A stretch of DNA of 64,000 bases, taken from positions 1 through 64,000 of the forward strand of contig NZ_JACKTL010000028.1 of NCBI RefSeq assembly GCF_025822245.1. Reading direction: 5' to 3'. Origin of the DNA: Mycolicibacterium hodleri. GTDB lineage: Bacteria > Actinomycetota > Actinomycetes > Mycobacteriales > Mycobacteriaceae. A model generated the notes under the pieces. That model saw only the letters and a program-made list of their open reading frames with translations. It did no database searches and had not been told where the DNA came from. The stretch's first letter is position 1; each line of letters starts with the position of its first letter. The position numbers and the translations under genes are program-made. Positions 27,092 through 37,449 of this stretch are shown here, piece after piece.

Positions 27092-29005
27092 ATGCTTTCA
27101 GAGATCCGCGGTCCCGCTGATCTACAGCACCTGTCGCAGTCACAGATGAAGGATCTGGCACTCGAGATCCGTGAATTCTTGATTCACAAGGTTGCTGCCA
27201 CCGGCGGACATCTCGGCCCCAACCTGGGCGTCGTCGAGCTGACGCTCGCCCTGCACCGGGTGTTCGATTCGCCGCACGATCCGATCATCTTCGACACCGG
27301 TCACCAGGCCTACGTCCACAAGATGTTGACGGGGCGCTGCGCCGACTTCGACAACCTCCGCAAGAAGGGCGGGCTGTCGGGCTACCCGTCCCGCAGCGAA
27401 AGCGAACACGACTGGGTCGAGTCCAGCCACGCCAGCACCGCGCTGTCCTACGCCGACGGCCTGGCCAAGGCCTTCGAGCTCAGCGGTCACCGCAATCGTC
27501 ACGTGGTCGCCGTCGTCGGGGACGGCGCGCTCACCGGCGGCATGTGCTGGGAGGCGCTCAACAACATCGCAACCTCGCGCCGGCCGGTCATCATCGTCGT
27601 CAACGACAACGGCCGAAGCTACGCGCCGACCATCGGTGGGTTCGCCGACCACCTGGCGGGCCTGCGGTTGCAACCCGGGTACGAGCGTTTGCTGGAGGAG
27701 GGCCGCAAGGCGGTTCGCGGCCTGCCGCTCATCGGCGAGGTGTGTTACCAGTGCATGCACAGCGTCAAGGCCGGCATCAAGGACGCGCTGTCGCCACAGG
27801 TGATGTTCACCGACCTCGGACTCAAGTACGTCGGTCCCATCGACGGCCACGACGAGCATGCGGTCGAGGCGGCGCTGCGACACGCGCGCGGCTTCAACGC
27901 CCCGGTGATCGTGCACGTCGCCACCCGCAAGGGCATGGGCTACGGACCGGCCGAGTCCGACGAGGCCGAGCAGATGCACTCGACGGGGATCATCGACCCA
28001 CAGACCGGTCTCGCCACGTCGGTCGCCGCTCCCGGGTGGACGTCCGTCTTCTCCGACGAACTGATCAAGCGGGCGGCCAAGCGTCGCGACGTGGTGGCGA
28101 TCACGGCCGCGATGCCGGGCCCGACCGGCCTCAGCGCGTTCCGCAAGCGCTTCCCGGACCGCTTCTTCGACGTGGGCATCGCCGAACAGCACGCCATGAC
28201 GTCGGCTGCCGGGCTCGCGATGGGCGGCATGCACCCGGTGGTCGCGATCTACTCGACGTTCCTCAACCGGGCCTTCGACCAGATGATGATGGACGTTGCC
28301 CTGCACCGTCTTCCGGTCACGACGGTGCTCGACCGGGCTGGTGTGACGGGGCCCGACGGCGCCAGTCACAACGGGGTCTGGGACATGTCGATCCTCGGCG
28401 TCGTGCCCGGCATGCGGGTGGCGGCCCCCCGTGACGCGGCCCGCTTGCGCGAGGAGCTCGGTGAAGCCCTCGACGTCAAGGACGGGCCCACCGCGATCCG
28501 CTTTCCGAAGGGCGACGTCGGGGAGGACATCCCCGCCGTCGAGCGCCGCGACGGCGTCGACGTGTTGGCCGTGCCCGCCGACGGGTTGACGCAGGACGTG
28601 CTGTTGGTGGCGGTCGGGTCCTTTGCCTCGATGGCGCTCTCGGTCGCCGAGCGGCTGCACAACCAGGGCATCGGCGTCACCGTCGTCGACCCCCGCTGGG
28701 TTCTTCCGGTTCCCGAGATGCTGGGTCCGCTCGCGGTGGCGCACAAGTTGGTCGTCACCCTGGAGGACCACGGTCTGCACGGCGGCATCGGATCCTCGGT
28801 GTCGGCGGCGTTGCGGCGCAACGAGATCGACGTGCCGTGCCGCGACGTCGGGGTTCCGCAGGAGTTCCAGGACCATGCCTCACGCAACGAGGTGCTCGCC
28901 GAGTTGGGCCTGACCGATCAGAACGTCGCCCGCCAGATCACCGGCTGGGTGGCCGCGCTGGGCAGTTCGATCGGCGAGTCCGAGGTCAGCGACCGGGTCG
29001 ACTAG
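27092..29005 (+). CDS. dxs: 1-deoxy-D-xylulose-5-phosphate synthase
   Basis: The 637-residue thiamine-diphosphate enzyme condenses pyruvate with glyceraldehyde 3-phosphate in the first step of the MEP isoprenoid pathway. The ThDP motif is [17 protein letters not shown] (about residues 149-165); [30 protein letters not shown] and the pyrimidine-domain [17 protein letters not shown] with the catalytic Glu are all present. The C-terminal transketolase domain (VVDPRWVLP) completes the family layout and length. The ATG at 27092 has no strong Shine-Dalgarno but matches the usual N-terminus of Dxs1 (Rv2682c). Confidence 0.97.
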   Translation: MLSEIRGPADLQHLSQSQMKDLALEIREFLIHKVAATGGHLGPNLGVVELTLALHRVFDSPHDPIIFDTGHQAYVHKMLTGRCADFDNLRKKGGLSGYPSRSESEHDWVESSHASTALSYADGLAKAFELSGHRNRHVVAVVGDGALTGGMCWEALNNIATSRRPVIIVVNDNGRSYAPTIGGFADHLAGLRLQPGYERLLEEGRKAVRGLPLIGEVCYQCMHSVKAGIKDALSPQVMFTDLGLKYVGPIDGHDEHAVEAALRHARGFNAPVIVHVATRKGMGYGPAESDEAEQMHSTGIIDPQTGLATSVAAPGWTSVFSDELIKRAAKRRDVVAITAAMPGPTGLSAFRKRFPDRFFDVGIAEQHAMTSAAGLAMGGMHPVVAIYSTFLNRAFDQMMMDVALHRLPVTTVLDRAGVTGPDGASHNGVWDMSILGVVPGMRVAAPRDAARLREELGEALDVKDGPTAIRFPKGDVGEDIPAVERRDGVDVLAVPADGLTQDVLLVAVGSFASMALSVAERLHNQGIGVTVVDPRWVLPVPEMLGPLAVAHKLVVTLEDHGLHGGIGSSVSAALRRNEIDVPCRDVGVPQEFQDHASRNEVLAELGLTDQNVARQITGWVAALGSSIGESEVSDRVD

Positions 29006-29035
29006 GTTCCGGGCCCGCCAGCATAGGCTTCGCCC

Positions 29036-29938
29036 ATGGATGCCGAACTGGAGCGCTGGAAGACCGCCGGTCAGTACTTCGACTACCTGGGCTTCGACGT
29101 GTTCTTCCGCGTCGAGGGCACCGGTCCGGCGCTGCTCCTCATCCACGGGTATCCGTTCAGTTCCTGGGACTGGTCGCTCGTGTGGCCGGCATTGGTCAAG
29201 CGGTTCACCGTCATCGCGCCGGACATGCTCGGCATGGGATTCTCGGACAAGCCGGTCGCCTACGAGTACTCCGTGCCCGATCATGCCGACATGCACGAGG
29301 CGCTTCTGCATCATCTGGGCGTCGACTCGTGTCACGTGTTGGCGCACGACCTCGGTGACTCCGTCGGGCAGGAGTTGCTCGCGCGCTACGAGGCCGGCGA
29401 CAACGCCTACGGCGCACCGGTCGTGGAGTCGATCACCTGGCTCAACGGCGGGCTGTTCAACGAGTCGTACACGCCGCGGCTGCTGCAGAAGCTGATGTCA
29501 CGAACCCCGTTGGGCGACATGGCAAGCCGCTTTCAGGGCACTGCGTTGGCGCGACGCGTCGTCGACCGCACCCTCGACGAGCTGTTCGGCCGAAACACCA
29601 AGCCGACGCCCCGCCAACTCGAACAGTTCCACCAGATCATGGCCTTCAACGACGGCACCAGGGTGAGCCACCGGGTGGGCAGGTTCGTCACCGACCGGTA
29701 CCGGTACCGGAACCGGTGGGTCAGGGCGATGCGGGAGACCGCGGTGCCGATGCGTCTGATCGACGGTCCGAGCGACCCCAACTCGGGGCGGCACATGGCG
29801 CAGCGGTATCTCGAGGTGATCCCCAATCCCGACGTCGTGATGCTCGCCGACGACATCGCGCACTGGCCGCAGCTCGAGGCTCCCGACGACGTCCTGCGGC
29901 ACTTCTTCGCCCACGTGGACCGGGTCGCCGCACCCTAG
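29036..29938 (+). CDS. Alpha/beta hydrolase of the haloalkane dehalogenase/epoxide hydrolase type
   Basis: The 300-residue protein has the oxyanion motif HGYPFSSWDW near residue 38. The nucleophile elbow reads LAHDLGDSVGQE, so the nucleophile position is Asp, not Ser; this is the layout of epoxide hydrolases and haloalkane dehalogenases. The late segment ADDIAHWPQLEAPDDV gives the catalytic His. A cap domain lies between (about 140-220). The substrate is unknown, and no signal peptide is seen. Its 3' end overlaps that of the convergent RNase D-like gene by 4 bp. Confidence 0.82.
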   Translation: MDAELERWKTAGQYFDYLGFDVFFRVEGTGPALLLIHGYPFSSWDWSLVWPALVKRFTVIAPDMLGMGFSDKPVAYEYSVPDHADMHEALLHHLGVDSCHVLAHDLGDSVGQELLARYEAGDNAYGAPVVESITWLNGGLFNESYTPRLLQKLMSRTPLGDMASRFQGTALARRVVDRTLDELFGRNTKPTPRQLEQFHQIMAFNDGTRVSHRVGRFVTDRYRYRNRWVRAMRETAVPMRLIDGPSDPNSGRHMAQRYLEVIPNPDVVMLADDIAHWPQLEAPDDVLRHFFAHVDRVAAP

Positions 29939-31239
29939 GACGTCGGGGCGTCCTCGGTCGAGGGTGCGTCGACGGCCGTCAACGCCTCGGTGAGCACCGG
30001 CACCGTCAACTCCCGCTGCCACGGCCGCGCGCCCGCCTCGGCGAGGAACGCGTCGATCGCCTTGTCTGCGTGGGACACCGGCTGCCAGTCCCACACCAAC
30101 CGGCGCACCAGGTCGGGCGTCAACAGGTTCTCGGCGGGTACCGACACGCGTTGCGACAGTTCGGCGAGTCCGGCGCGGACGCGATCCAGCCGTTCGGCCG
30201 CCTCGGGCTTGCGCCGGCTCCATCGCACCGCCGGGGGTGGTCCGGTCACGGGTTCGGACGCCGACGGAACGTCCTCGGTGACGCGTGCCCGCGCCAGCGC
30301 CTCCAGCCACACACCCGCACTGCGGCGCTGGCGTGAGCCGCCGAAGACCGGCAGGGCCACCAACTTCTCGACGGTGTCGGGGTCGGCCGTGGCCGCGCTG
30401 ATGATGGCCGCGTCGGGCAGGATGCGTCCGGGTGCGATGTCGCGGCGCTGCGCGATGTGGTCGCGCGTCGTCCAGAGTTCCCGGACGGCGGCAAGCGTCC
30501 GCGGGTTCTTCACCTTGTGGATGCCCGAAGTCCGGCGCCACCGGTCCCGCCGGGTCGGCGCGGCGACGTAGGTGCGCAGGTGCTCGAATTCCTCTGCCGC
30601 CCAACGTGTCTTGCCCTGGGCTTCGAGCTCGGCGGCGACGGCTTCGCGCAGCTCGAGCAACACCTCCACGTCCAGCGCCGCGTAGTTCAGCCAGTCGTCG
30701 GGCAGGGGGCGCTTGGACCAGTCGGCCGCTCCGTGGCCCTTCATCAACTGCAGCCCGAGAAGCCGCTGAACCATGGCGGCCAGGTTCACCCGGTCGAAAC
30801 CGGCCAGCCGGCCCGCGAGCTCGGTGTCGTAGAGCTGCGGCGGCACCATGCCCAGTTCCGCCAGGCACGGCAGGTCCTGGTCGGCGGCGTGCAGGATCCA
30901 CTCGTCGGTGTCGAGGACGTCGGCGAGCGGCGCCATCACCATCATCGGGTCTTCGCCGTGGTTGACGGGGTCGATCAGCACCGAACCCGCACCGGCGCGC
31001 CGGATTTGGATCAGGTAGGCGCGGTTGGAGTAGCGGAAGCCCGACGCCCGCTCGGCGTCGATTGCGAAGGGGCCGTGGCCCGAGACCAGCAGTTCGGCGG
31101 CGGCCAGGATCTGGTCGGCCGTGACGGCCAATTCCGGCACGCCGTCGGCCGGTGTCAGCAGCGGCGTCGCCTCGGGGCCTTCCGGCTCGCCCGTCGTCTC
31201 GTCGGGGCCGGCGTCCCCGGCATCCTCGGCTTCGGTCAT
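29935..31239 (-). CDS. RNase D-like 3'-5' exonuclease with HRDC domain
   Basis: The 434-residue protein has the DEDDy exonuclease domain: motif I FAIDAERASGFRY, motif II HAADQDLPCLAEL and motif III DWLNYAALDVEVLLEL (Tyr and Asp in place). An HRDC domain follows at about residues 230-300 and a helical C-terminal domain completes the RNase D architecture. It likely trims structured RNAs from the 3' end. The acidic N-terminal 35 residues look disordered. It is separated by 1 bp from the start region of the DUF3000 gene's stop and is probably cotranscribed with it (Rv2681 and Rv2680). Confidence 0.88.
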   Translation of the reverse strand: MTEAEDAGDAGPDETTGEPEGPEATPLLTPADGVPELAVTADQILAAAELLVSGHGPFAIDAERASGFRYSNRAYLIQIRRAGAGSVLIDPVNHGEDPMMVMAPLADVLDTDEWILHAADQDLPCLAELGMVPPQLYDTELAGRLAGFDRVNLAAMVQRLLGLQLMKGHGAADWSKRPLPDDWLNYAALDVEVLLELREAVAAELEAQGKTRWAAEEFEHLRTYVAAPTRRDRWRRTSGIHKVKNPRTLAAVRELWTTRDHIAQRRDIAPGRILPDAAIISAATADPDTVEKLVALPVFGGSRQRRSAGVWLEALARARVTEDVPSASEPVTGPPPAVRWSRRKPEAAERLDRVRAGLAELSQRVSVPAENLLTPDLVRRLVWDWQPVSHADKAIDAFLAEAGARPWQRELTVPVLTEALTAVDAPSTEDAPTS

Positions 31240-31240
31240 G

Positions 31241-31822
31241 TCACGCGCGCGTGCGGGCGCCCAGGTCGGTGACCCCGGCCGGCGGAAGTCCCGCGGCGTG
31301 CTCGAGCACCTCGCAAAATGCCTGTACGTGAGGTCCCAGTTCCAGGTTCAACGCGGTCCACGAGGCCCGCAGTTCCAGCTGGTGGGCCCGCGGCGGACCC
31401 GAGATGTCGCCGTATCGCACCGACGTCGTCGCCGTCACGGTGCCGCCGAGGGCGGTGACGTGGTCGTCGTGTTCGGCGAGCGCATCGACGAGCCAGCTCC
31501 ACGCCACTTCCGGAAGCAGTGGGTCGACGGCTTCGGTGGAATCCAGGTCGGCCTGGATGTAGGCCACCAGGCGCATGGTGCCGTCCCAGGCTTCGGCGCC
31601 GTCGGGGTCGTGCAGGAGGATCAGCCGGCCGAACGCGTCACCGTCGGACCGCTCTGGCACCACGGCGGTCTCGGGGTGGCGCACTTCCGCGCCCAACGCA
31701 TAGCTGTACGGCGCCAGTCGCTGGGGCGGCCGGATCGGGCCGAGCTCGATCTCGGGCCGGACGGTGGTGGCGTTCATCGCCTCCACCGCTGCCCGGAACT
31801 GAGCCGGCTCGACGGTGGTCAT
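31241..31822 (-). CDS. DUF3000 domain-containing protein
   Basis: The 193-residue soluble protein starts MTTVEPAQFRAAVEAMNAT. It has the family segment PPQRLAPYSYALGAEV and a central GRLILLHDPDGAEAWDG. DUF3000 is an actinobacterial family with no known activity; its fixed place upstream of the RNase D-like gene suggests a linked role in RNA handling, which is only an inference. The start at 31822 is preferred because the similarity begins at the next codons and the downstream operon spacing is kept. It corresponds to Rv2680. Confidence 0.84.
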   Translation of the reverse strand: MTTVEPAQFRAAVEAMNATTVRPEIELGPIRPPQRLAPYSYALGAEVRHPETAVVPERSDGDAFGRLILLHDPDGAEAWDGTMRLVAYIQADLDSTEAVDPLLPEVAWSWLVDALAEHDDHVTALGGTVTATTSVRYGDISGPPRAHQLELRASWTALNLELGPHVQAFCEVLEHAAGLPPAGVTDLGARTRA

Positions 31823-31900
31823 GGGGTTTGACGCTAGCTGATTCGGACAAGGGGCAGCGAAGGCGCGCCGAAGTGTGGCTGCATGGCAGCATGGGAGGCG

Positions 31901-32962
31901 ATGAGTACCCGTCGTGACCTGCCCGAGTCGCCCTATCTGACCGCGGCCGCAGGCCGTAAACCCAGCCGTGTGCCCGTGTGGTTCATGAGGCAGGCCGGCC
32001 GGTCCCTGCCCGAGTACCGGGCGCTGCGAGCAAAGAACACCATGATGCAGGCGTGCTTCGACGCCGAGCTGATCACCGAGATCACGCTGCAGCCGGTGCG
32101 TCGACACGGCGTCGACGCCGCGATCCTGTTCTCCGACATCGTGGTTCCGCTGCGCGCGGCAGGCGTCGACGTCGACATCGTGCCCGACGTCGGGCCGGTG
32201 ATCGGCGCGCCCATCCGGACCGCGGCCGACGTGGGTACGCTGACCCCGCTGGATCGTGACGCGGTCGCGCCGGTCGCGCAGGCGGTGTCGCAGTTGACCG
32301 CCGCGTTGGGTGACGTGCCGCTGATCGGGTTCGCCGGCGCCCCCTTCACTCTGGCGTCCTACCTGGTGGAGGGCGGGCCCAGCCGCAACCACGAACGCAC
32401 CAAGGCGATGATGCTGGGGGAGTCCGACGTCTGGCACGCCTTGATGACCGCTCTGACCGACGTGACCATCGGGTTCCTCAAGACCCAGTTGGACGCCGGC
32501 GTCGACGCCATTCAGCTGTTCGACTCGTGGGCGGGCACGCTGTCGTTGGCCGACTACCGCACCTACGTGTTGCCGCACAGCGCGCGGGTCTTCGAGACCC
32601 TGGCCGTCGAGGGCGTTCCCATGACGCACTTCGGGGTCGGCACGGCGGAGTTGCTCGGCGCCATGTCGGAGGCGGTGTCGGTGGCGGACCAACCCGTGGT
32701 CGGCGTCGACTGGCGGACGTCGCTGACCGACGCCGCCGGGCGGGTGCGGCCGGGCTGCGCGTTGCAGGGCAATCTCGATCCGGTGGTGCTGCTGGCCGGC
32801 TGGCCGGTCGTCGAGAGAGCGGTCCGCAACGTGGTCGAGGACGGCAGACGGGCCGTCGACGCGGGCGCGGCGGGGCACGTCTTCAATCTGGGTCACGGTG
32901 TTCTTCCGCCCACCGACCCTGGCGTCATCACCGAGGCGGTAGCGCTGGTGCACGCGTTGTGA
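31901..32962 (+). CDS. hemE: Uroporphyrinogen decarboxylase
   Basis: The 353-residue cofactor-free enzyme decarboxylates uroporphyrinogen III to coproporphyrinogen III. Family motifs are [16 protein letters not shown] near the start (with the catalytic-pocket Arg), [34 protein letters not shown] and FNLGHGVLP at the end. The ATG at 31901 has GGGAGG just upstream and aligns with M. tuberculosis HemE (Rv2678c); an ATG at 31883 would add six residues. Its stop overlaps the GTG of hemY, and hemQ follows, so the three genes of the late haem pathway form one unit. Confidence 0.95.
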   Translation: MSTRRDLPESPYLTAAAGRKPSRVPVWFMRQAGRSLPEYRALRAKNTMMQACFDAELITEITLQPVRRHGVDAAILFSDIVVPLRAAGVDVDIVPDVGPVIGAPIRTAADVGTLTPLDRDAVAPVAQAVSQLTAALGDVPLIGFAGAPFTLASYLVEGGPSRNHERTKAMMLGESDVWHALMTALTDVTIGFLKTQLDAGVDAIQLFDSWAGTLSLADYRTYVLPHSARVFETLAVEGVPMTHFGVGTAELLGAMSEAVSVADQPVVGVDWRTSLTDAAGRVRPGCALQGNLDPVVLLAGWPVVERAVRNVVEDGRRAVDAGAAGHVFNLGHGVLPPTDPGVITEAVALVHAL

Positions 32963-34314
32963 GTTCGACGTATTGCGTTGTCGGAGGTGGCATTTCAGGA
33001 TTGGTCGCCGCCTTCCGGCTTCGCGTCGCGGCGGGCCCCGACGCGTCGATCACCCTCTTCGACCCGGCTGACCGCCTCGGTGGGGTGCTGCGCACCGAGC
33101 GCATCGGCGGTCAATCGGTGGACGTCGGCGCCGAGGCCTTCGTGGCGCGGCGGCCCGAGGTGTCGGCGCTGCTGGCCGAGCTGAGTCTGGCCGACCGACA
33201 GATCGGCACCACCGGGGTTCGCCCGCTGATCTTCAGCGAGGGCAGGCTGCACGCGATGCCGCAGGGCACGCTGCAGGGCATCCCGGCCCAGGCGGCCTCG
33301 ATGGCGGGGCTCGTCGACGACGCGACCGTGGCGCAGATCTCCCGCGAGCGTTCGAGGCCGTTCTCGTGGCGTCCCGGCGCAGATCCCACCGTGGCGGAGC
33401 TGATCGGGGACCGCTTCGGCGCGCAGGTGGTGACGCGTTCGGTCGACCCGCTGCTGGCGGGGGTCTACGCCGGTTCGTCGGCGACCATCGGGCTGCGGGC
33501 CGCCGCCCCGACCCTGGCCGCGGCACTCGACCGGGGCGCCGGCAGTCTCACCGACGCGGTCCGCGAGGCGCTTCCCCCGCCGATGCCGGGATCGGTGTTC
33601 GGGGCGGTGGACGGCGGCTACGCGGTGCTGATCGACGCGTTGGTGCGACGTGCGGCCGTCGACTGGGTGCACGTCGGCGTCACCAAGGTGAACCGGGACG
33701 GCCGGGGGTGGGATCTGGTCGACGACGAGGGCGGTCACTGGCACGCCGACGGGGTGGTGCTCGCCGTGCCGGCACCGAGGCTGTCCGCGTTGATCGGGGA
33801 GGTCGCACCGAGATCCGCCGCAGCGGCCCGACGCATCCAGACGGCCTCGTCGGCGCTTGTCGTGCTGGCCCTGCCGGGGGGGACGCCGTTGCCCGAGCAG
33901 TCGGGTGTGCTGGTCGCCGGCGGCGAACGGCTCAACTCGAAGGCGATGACGCTGACCTCGCGCAAGTGGGGACGGCGAGGCAGCGTGGAGCTGGTGCGCT
34001 TGTCGTTCGGCCGCGTCGGCGACGCCATCGCCCGCGACGTGGGTGACGACGACCTGCTCGCCTGGGCCGCAGAAGACTTGTCGACGGTCTTCGGCGTGAC
34101 GTCGGACCCGGTGGACTGCCGGGTGCAGCGGTGGATGGACGCCTTGCCGCAGTACGGCCCCGGGCATGCCGGGCTGGTCGCCGACCTGCGCGCGGGCCTG
34201 CCGCCGACGCTGGTGGTCGCCGGGGCGTACCTCGACGGCATCGGCGTCCCCGCCTGTGTGGGGTCCGCCACCAGGGCGGCGGCGGCGCTGACCACCTCGG
34301 GCGTGGCACGATAG
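32959..34314 (+). CDS. hemY: Coproporphyrinogen III/protoporphyrinogen oxidase (HemY/CgoX)
   Basis: The 451-residue FAD protein has the N-terminal [14 protein letters not shown] dinucleotide motif, the [14 protein letters not shown] loop, [15 protein letters not shown] and the C-terminal [18 protein letters not shown] contact. In actinobacteria with HemQ this enzyme oxidises coproporphyrinogen III to coproporphyrin III (CgoX role) rather than making protoporphyrin. The GTG at 32959 overlaps the hemE stop as GTGA. It corresponds to Rv2677c. Association with the membrane is likely to be peripheral; no signal peptide is visible. Confidence 0.92.
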   Translation: MSSTYCVVGGGISGLVAAFRLRVAAGPDASITLFDPADRLGGVLRTERIGGQSVDVGAEAFVARRPEVSALLAELSLADRQIGTTGVRPLIFSEGRLHAMPQGTLQGIPAQAASMAGLVDDATVAQISRERSRPFSWRPGADPTVAELIGDRFGAQVVTRSVDPLLAGVYAGSSATIGLRAAAPTLAAALDRGAGSLTDAVREALPPPMPGSVFGAVDGGYAVLIDALVRRAAVDWVHVGVTKVNRDGRGWDLVDDEGGHWHADGVVLAVPAPRLSALIGEVAPRSAAAARRIQTASSALVVLALPGGTPLPEQSGVLVAGGERLNSKAMTLTSRKWGRRGSVELVRLSFGRVGDAIARDVGDDDLLAWAAEDLSTVFGVTSDPVDCRVQRWMDALPQYGPGHAGLVADLRAGLPPTLVVAGAYLDGIGVPACVGSATRAAAALTTSGVAR

Positions 34315-34319
34315 CTGGT

Positions 34320-35012
34320 ATGGCGAAGCTCGACTACGACACCCTCAACTCGATGACGAGATACATGATGATCTCGGTGTTCGCGGTGCGGCCGGAGGAG
34401 CTGGGCGAGGATCGCGCGGCCGTCGTCGACGAGACCGCGACGTTCCTCAAGCAGCAGGAGGAGCACGGCGTCGTGGTCCGCGGGGTGTACGACGTGGCGG
34501 GCTTCCGGGCCGACGCCGACTACATGATCTGGACGCACGCCGAGCGGGTCGAGGACCTGCAGAAGACGTACTCGTCGTTCCGGCGCACGCCCCTGGGCGT
34601 GGTCAGCGAGCCGGTGTGGAGCGTGGTGGCGTTGCACCGGCCGGCGGAGTTCAACAAGAGCCACGTTCCGGCGTTCATCGCGGGCGAGGATCCCGGCGAC
34701 TACGTGTGCGTGTACCCGTTCGTGCGCTCTCTGGAGTGGTATCTCCTGCCCGACGACGAGCGCCGCAAGATGCTCGTCGAGCACGGGATGGCGGGCCGCG
34801 AATATCCCGACGTCCGCGCCAACACGGTGCCCGCCTTCGCGCTCGGCGACTACGAGTGGATCCTGGCCTTCGAGGGGCCGGACCTGGGCCGCATCGTCGA
34901 GCTGATGTGGAAGCTGCGCTACACCGACGCCCGCCGGCACGTGCGGGAGGAGACTCCGTTCTTCACGGGTCCGCGCGTCGGCGTCGAGGAACTGGTGGCC
35001 CGGCTGCCCTGA
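34320..35012 (+). CDS. hemQ: Coproheme decarboxylase (HemQ/ChdC)
   Basis: The 230-residue protein catalyses the last step of the coproporphyrin-dependent haem route, peroxide-driven decarboxylation of coproheme to haem b. By alignment with Corynebacterium diphtheriae ChdC (from memory: Tyr135, distal His118, proximal His158, offset three) the residues here are Tyr132 in [11 protein letters not shown], His115 in FNKSHVPAF and His155 in [12 protein letters not shown]. All are present, so the enzyme should be active. The ATG at 34320 starts 5 bp after the hemY stop. The gene corresponds to Rv2676c. Confidence 0.93.
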   Translation: MAKLDYDTLNSMTRYMMISVFAVRPEELGEDRAAVVDETATFLKQQEEHGVVVRGVYDVAGFRADADYMIWTHAERVEDLQKTYSSFRRTPLGVVSEPVWSVVALHRPAEFNKSHVPAFIAGEDPGDYVCVYPFVRSLEWYLLPDDERRKMLVEHGMAGREYPDVRANTVPAFALGDYEWILAFEGPDLGRIVELMWKLRYTDARRHVREETPFFTGPRVGVEELVARLP

Positions 35013-35130
35013 CGTCGTCGGTGATTTGCTGACGACGCACCCGCAGGCAGCGCGGGTGAAAATGAACGACTGGGTCAATTCGTGGCCTGAGCCGGTTTCG
35101 TACCCTTTCCCTGGTTGCTAGCATCGGCCG

Positions 35131-37449
35131 ATGGGGAGGACCACGCGGGTGGTGGTGGCTGCGGGCGTCGGCGCAGTGCTGCTCTCGGCGTGGACGGTGG
35201 TCAGCTGGGTCGACGACACGACCGTGACCGTCGGGTCCAACGCCTCCAGTGTGGTGTTCGCCGTATTCGCCACGGTGTGCGCGGCTCGCGCAGCCGTCCA
35301 CGCCACCGGTCGCAAGCGGGTCGCGTGGCTGAGCATCGGCATCGGTGTCGGGGGATGGGTCGCCGGTTCGCTCGTGTGGGCCTATCTCGAAATGGCGACC
35401 GACGTTGCGCCGTTCCCGTCGCTCGCCGACGTCGGCTACCTGATGTTCCCAGTCGGAGCCTGCCTCGGGCTGGCCGTCTATCCCGTCGGGCACGTCGGGC
35501 ACTCGCGCACCCGGTTGGTGCTCGACGGGCTGATTGCGGCCGCGGCGCTGTTCCAGGTCTCGTGGGTGGTGGTCCTGCGCGCCGCGTACGAGGCGGACGA
35601 CGCCAACCGTTTCGCGTTCGGACTGTCGCTGGCCTACCCCGTGTGCGACCTCATCGTCATCACGGTGGCGGTCCTCGTCCACACCCGGGCGCGGGCCGGG
35701 CAGCGGCGGACGATGACGCTGTTGACCCTCGGTGTCGTCGTGATGGCGCTGTCGGACAGTGCCTTCGTCTACCTCACCGCGGCCGGCGATTACGAATATC
35801 GGACCGGTCGACTGGTCGACGTCGGCTATCTGGTGGGACTGCTCGTCATCGGAGTGGCGGCGCTCGTCGCCATGGACGAGCCCTCGACGGAGTCGTCGAC
35901 GTTGCGGGTGCCCTCGCGATGGGCGTTGTGCCTGCCGTACGTGCCGATCGCGATTGCCGCCGCGGTGTGCGCACCGACGAACCTGCACCAGCCGGGAATG
36001 GCCGCGCTGTTCTTCCCGACGGTGGTGCTCGTCGTCGCGGTACTGCTGCGGCAGTTCTTCGTGGTCCGCGAGAACCGGGGACTGTTGCACCTTGTCGCCG
36101 AGCAAGCGTTGCGCGACCCGTTGACGGGGTTGGCCAATCGGGCGTTGTTCAACGACCGGCTGTCACACGCCATGCAGCTGCACGAGCGCGATCGTCAACC
36201 GGTGGCGGTGTTGTCGTTGGACTTGGACGACTTCAAGCTCGTCAACGACAACCTGGGCCACCCCGCGGGCGACCAATTGCTGGTGCTCGCGGCCCAACGC
36301 ATCCTCGGCTGTGTCCGCGCCGGCGACACGGTGGCCCGGGTGGGGGGTGACGAGTTCGCGGTGCTGTTGGAGGGAAAGACCGAACACTCCCGACAGGTGG
36401 CACGGCGGCTCATGGCCTCGTTCGACGAGCAGTTCGTCATCGACGGCCACGACCTGTTGCTGCGACCAAGCATCGGGCTCGCCGTGGCGGCCGGCGACGA
36501 CACGCACGTCTCGGCGGACGCTCTCCTGAAGCACGCCGACATGGCGATGTACTCGGCCAAGCGGTCGCGCACGGGCGGGGTGCACACCTTCGACCCGGAG
36601 ACGACTCGCAATCGACCCGCGGGAACCGGCAAGGTGGGCAATGCCGGAACGAGCACGGTGCGATTGCTGGGGCAGCTGCGCAACACGATCGACCATGCGG
36701 GCCTCAGCCTGGTCTACCAACCCAAGTTCGGGCTGTGCGACGGAGAATTCGTCGGCGTCGAGGCGTTGGTCCGCTGGCCCCATCCCGAGCGCGGATTGCT
36801 GGGCCCGTACCAGTTCCTTCCCTTGGTCCGCGAGTACGGGTTGATGAGATCGCTGACCGATCTGGTGATCGAGCGGGCGCTCGACGACGTGGCTCGGTGG
36901 GCGGCCGACGGTTTCCGGGTGCCCATGGCCGTCAACATGTTCGCGCCGTCGCTCTGCGATCCGGACCTGCCGGACCGCATCAAGCGCTCGCTCGACGAGT
37001 GTGATCTCGGCCCGGATTTGCTGACGATCGAGATCACCGAGGACCTGTTGCTCGACGACGTGGACGGGACCCGCCAGGTGCTCGACGCGCTGCGGGAACG
37101 CGGAACACGGGTCGCCATCGACGACTTCGGCAGCGGCTACTCGGCACTCGGGTACCTGTGCGAGTTGCCGATCGACGAGGTCAAACTCGACCGGCAGTTC
37201 ATCGCGCCGATCCTGGAGGACACGCGCGCGGCGACCGTCGTCCGTGCCGTGGTGGGCTTGGCGCACGAGCTCGGGATGACGGTCGTCGCCGAGGGCGTGG
37301 AGAACGAGGCGACCGCGACGATGCTTCGGGACTACGGCTGCGACGTGGCGCAGGGGTTCCACTTCAGTCCACCGCTGACGGCCGTCGAACTGTGCGACCT
37401 GCTTCGCGGGCTCAGGTCGACGGAACCAGCTTCATCGAGATCGAGTTGA
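35131..37449 (+). CDS. Membrane diguanylate cyclase/phosphodiesterase (GGDEF-EAL)
   Basis: The 772-residue protein has an N-terminal membrane sensor region of about nine helices (residues 1-310), a GGDEF domain (about 325-490; DPLTGLANRALFNDRL and RVGGDEFAVLLEG) and an EAL domain (about 510-770). The GGDEF active site is intact. The EAL domain keeps VGVEALVRW, the EITE, DDFGSGYSALGYL, VKLDRQF and EGVENE motifs, so phosphodiesterase activity is also likely. It should make or break cyclic di-GMP in answer to an unknown membrane signal. Its last 38 bp overlap the convergent msrB gene. Confidence 0.93.
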   Translation: MGRTTRVVVAAGVGAVLLSAWTVVSWVDDTTVTVGSNASSVVFAVFATVCAARAAVHATGRKRVAWLSIGIGVGGWVAGSLVWAYLEMATDVAPFPSLADVGYLMFPVGACLGLAVYPVGHVGHSRTRLVLDGLIAAAALFQVSWVVVLRAAYEADDANRFAFGLSLAYPVCDLIVITVAVLVHTRARAGQRRTMTLLTLGVVVMALSDSAFVYLTAAGDYEYRTGRLVDVGYLVGLLVIGVAALVAMDEPSTESSTLRVPSRWALCLPYVPIAIAAAVCAPTNLHQPGMAALFFPTVVLVVAVLLRQFFVVRENRGLLHLVAEQALRDPLTGLANRALFNDRLSHAMQLHERDRQPVAVLSLDLDDFKLVNDNLGHPAGDQLLVLAAQRILGCVRAGDTVARVGGDEFAVLLEGKTEHSRQVARRLMASFDEQFVIDGHDLLLRPSIGLAVAAGDDTHVSADALLKHADMAMYSAKRSRTGGVHTFDPETTRNRPAGTGKVGNAGTSTVRLLGQLRNTIDHAGLSLVYQPKFGLCDGEFVGVEALVRWPHPERGLLGPYQFLPLVREYGLMRSLTDLVIERALDDVARWAADGFRVPMAVNMFAPSLCDPDLPDRIKRSLDECDLGPDLLTIEITEDLLLDDVDGTRQVLDALRERGTRVAIDDFGSGYSALGYLCELPIDEVKLDRQFIAPILEDTRAATVVRAVVGLAHELGMTVVAEGVENEATATMLRDYGCDVAQGFHFSPPLTAVELCDLLRGLRSTEPASSRSS

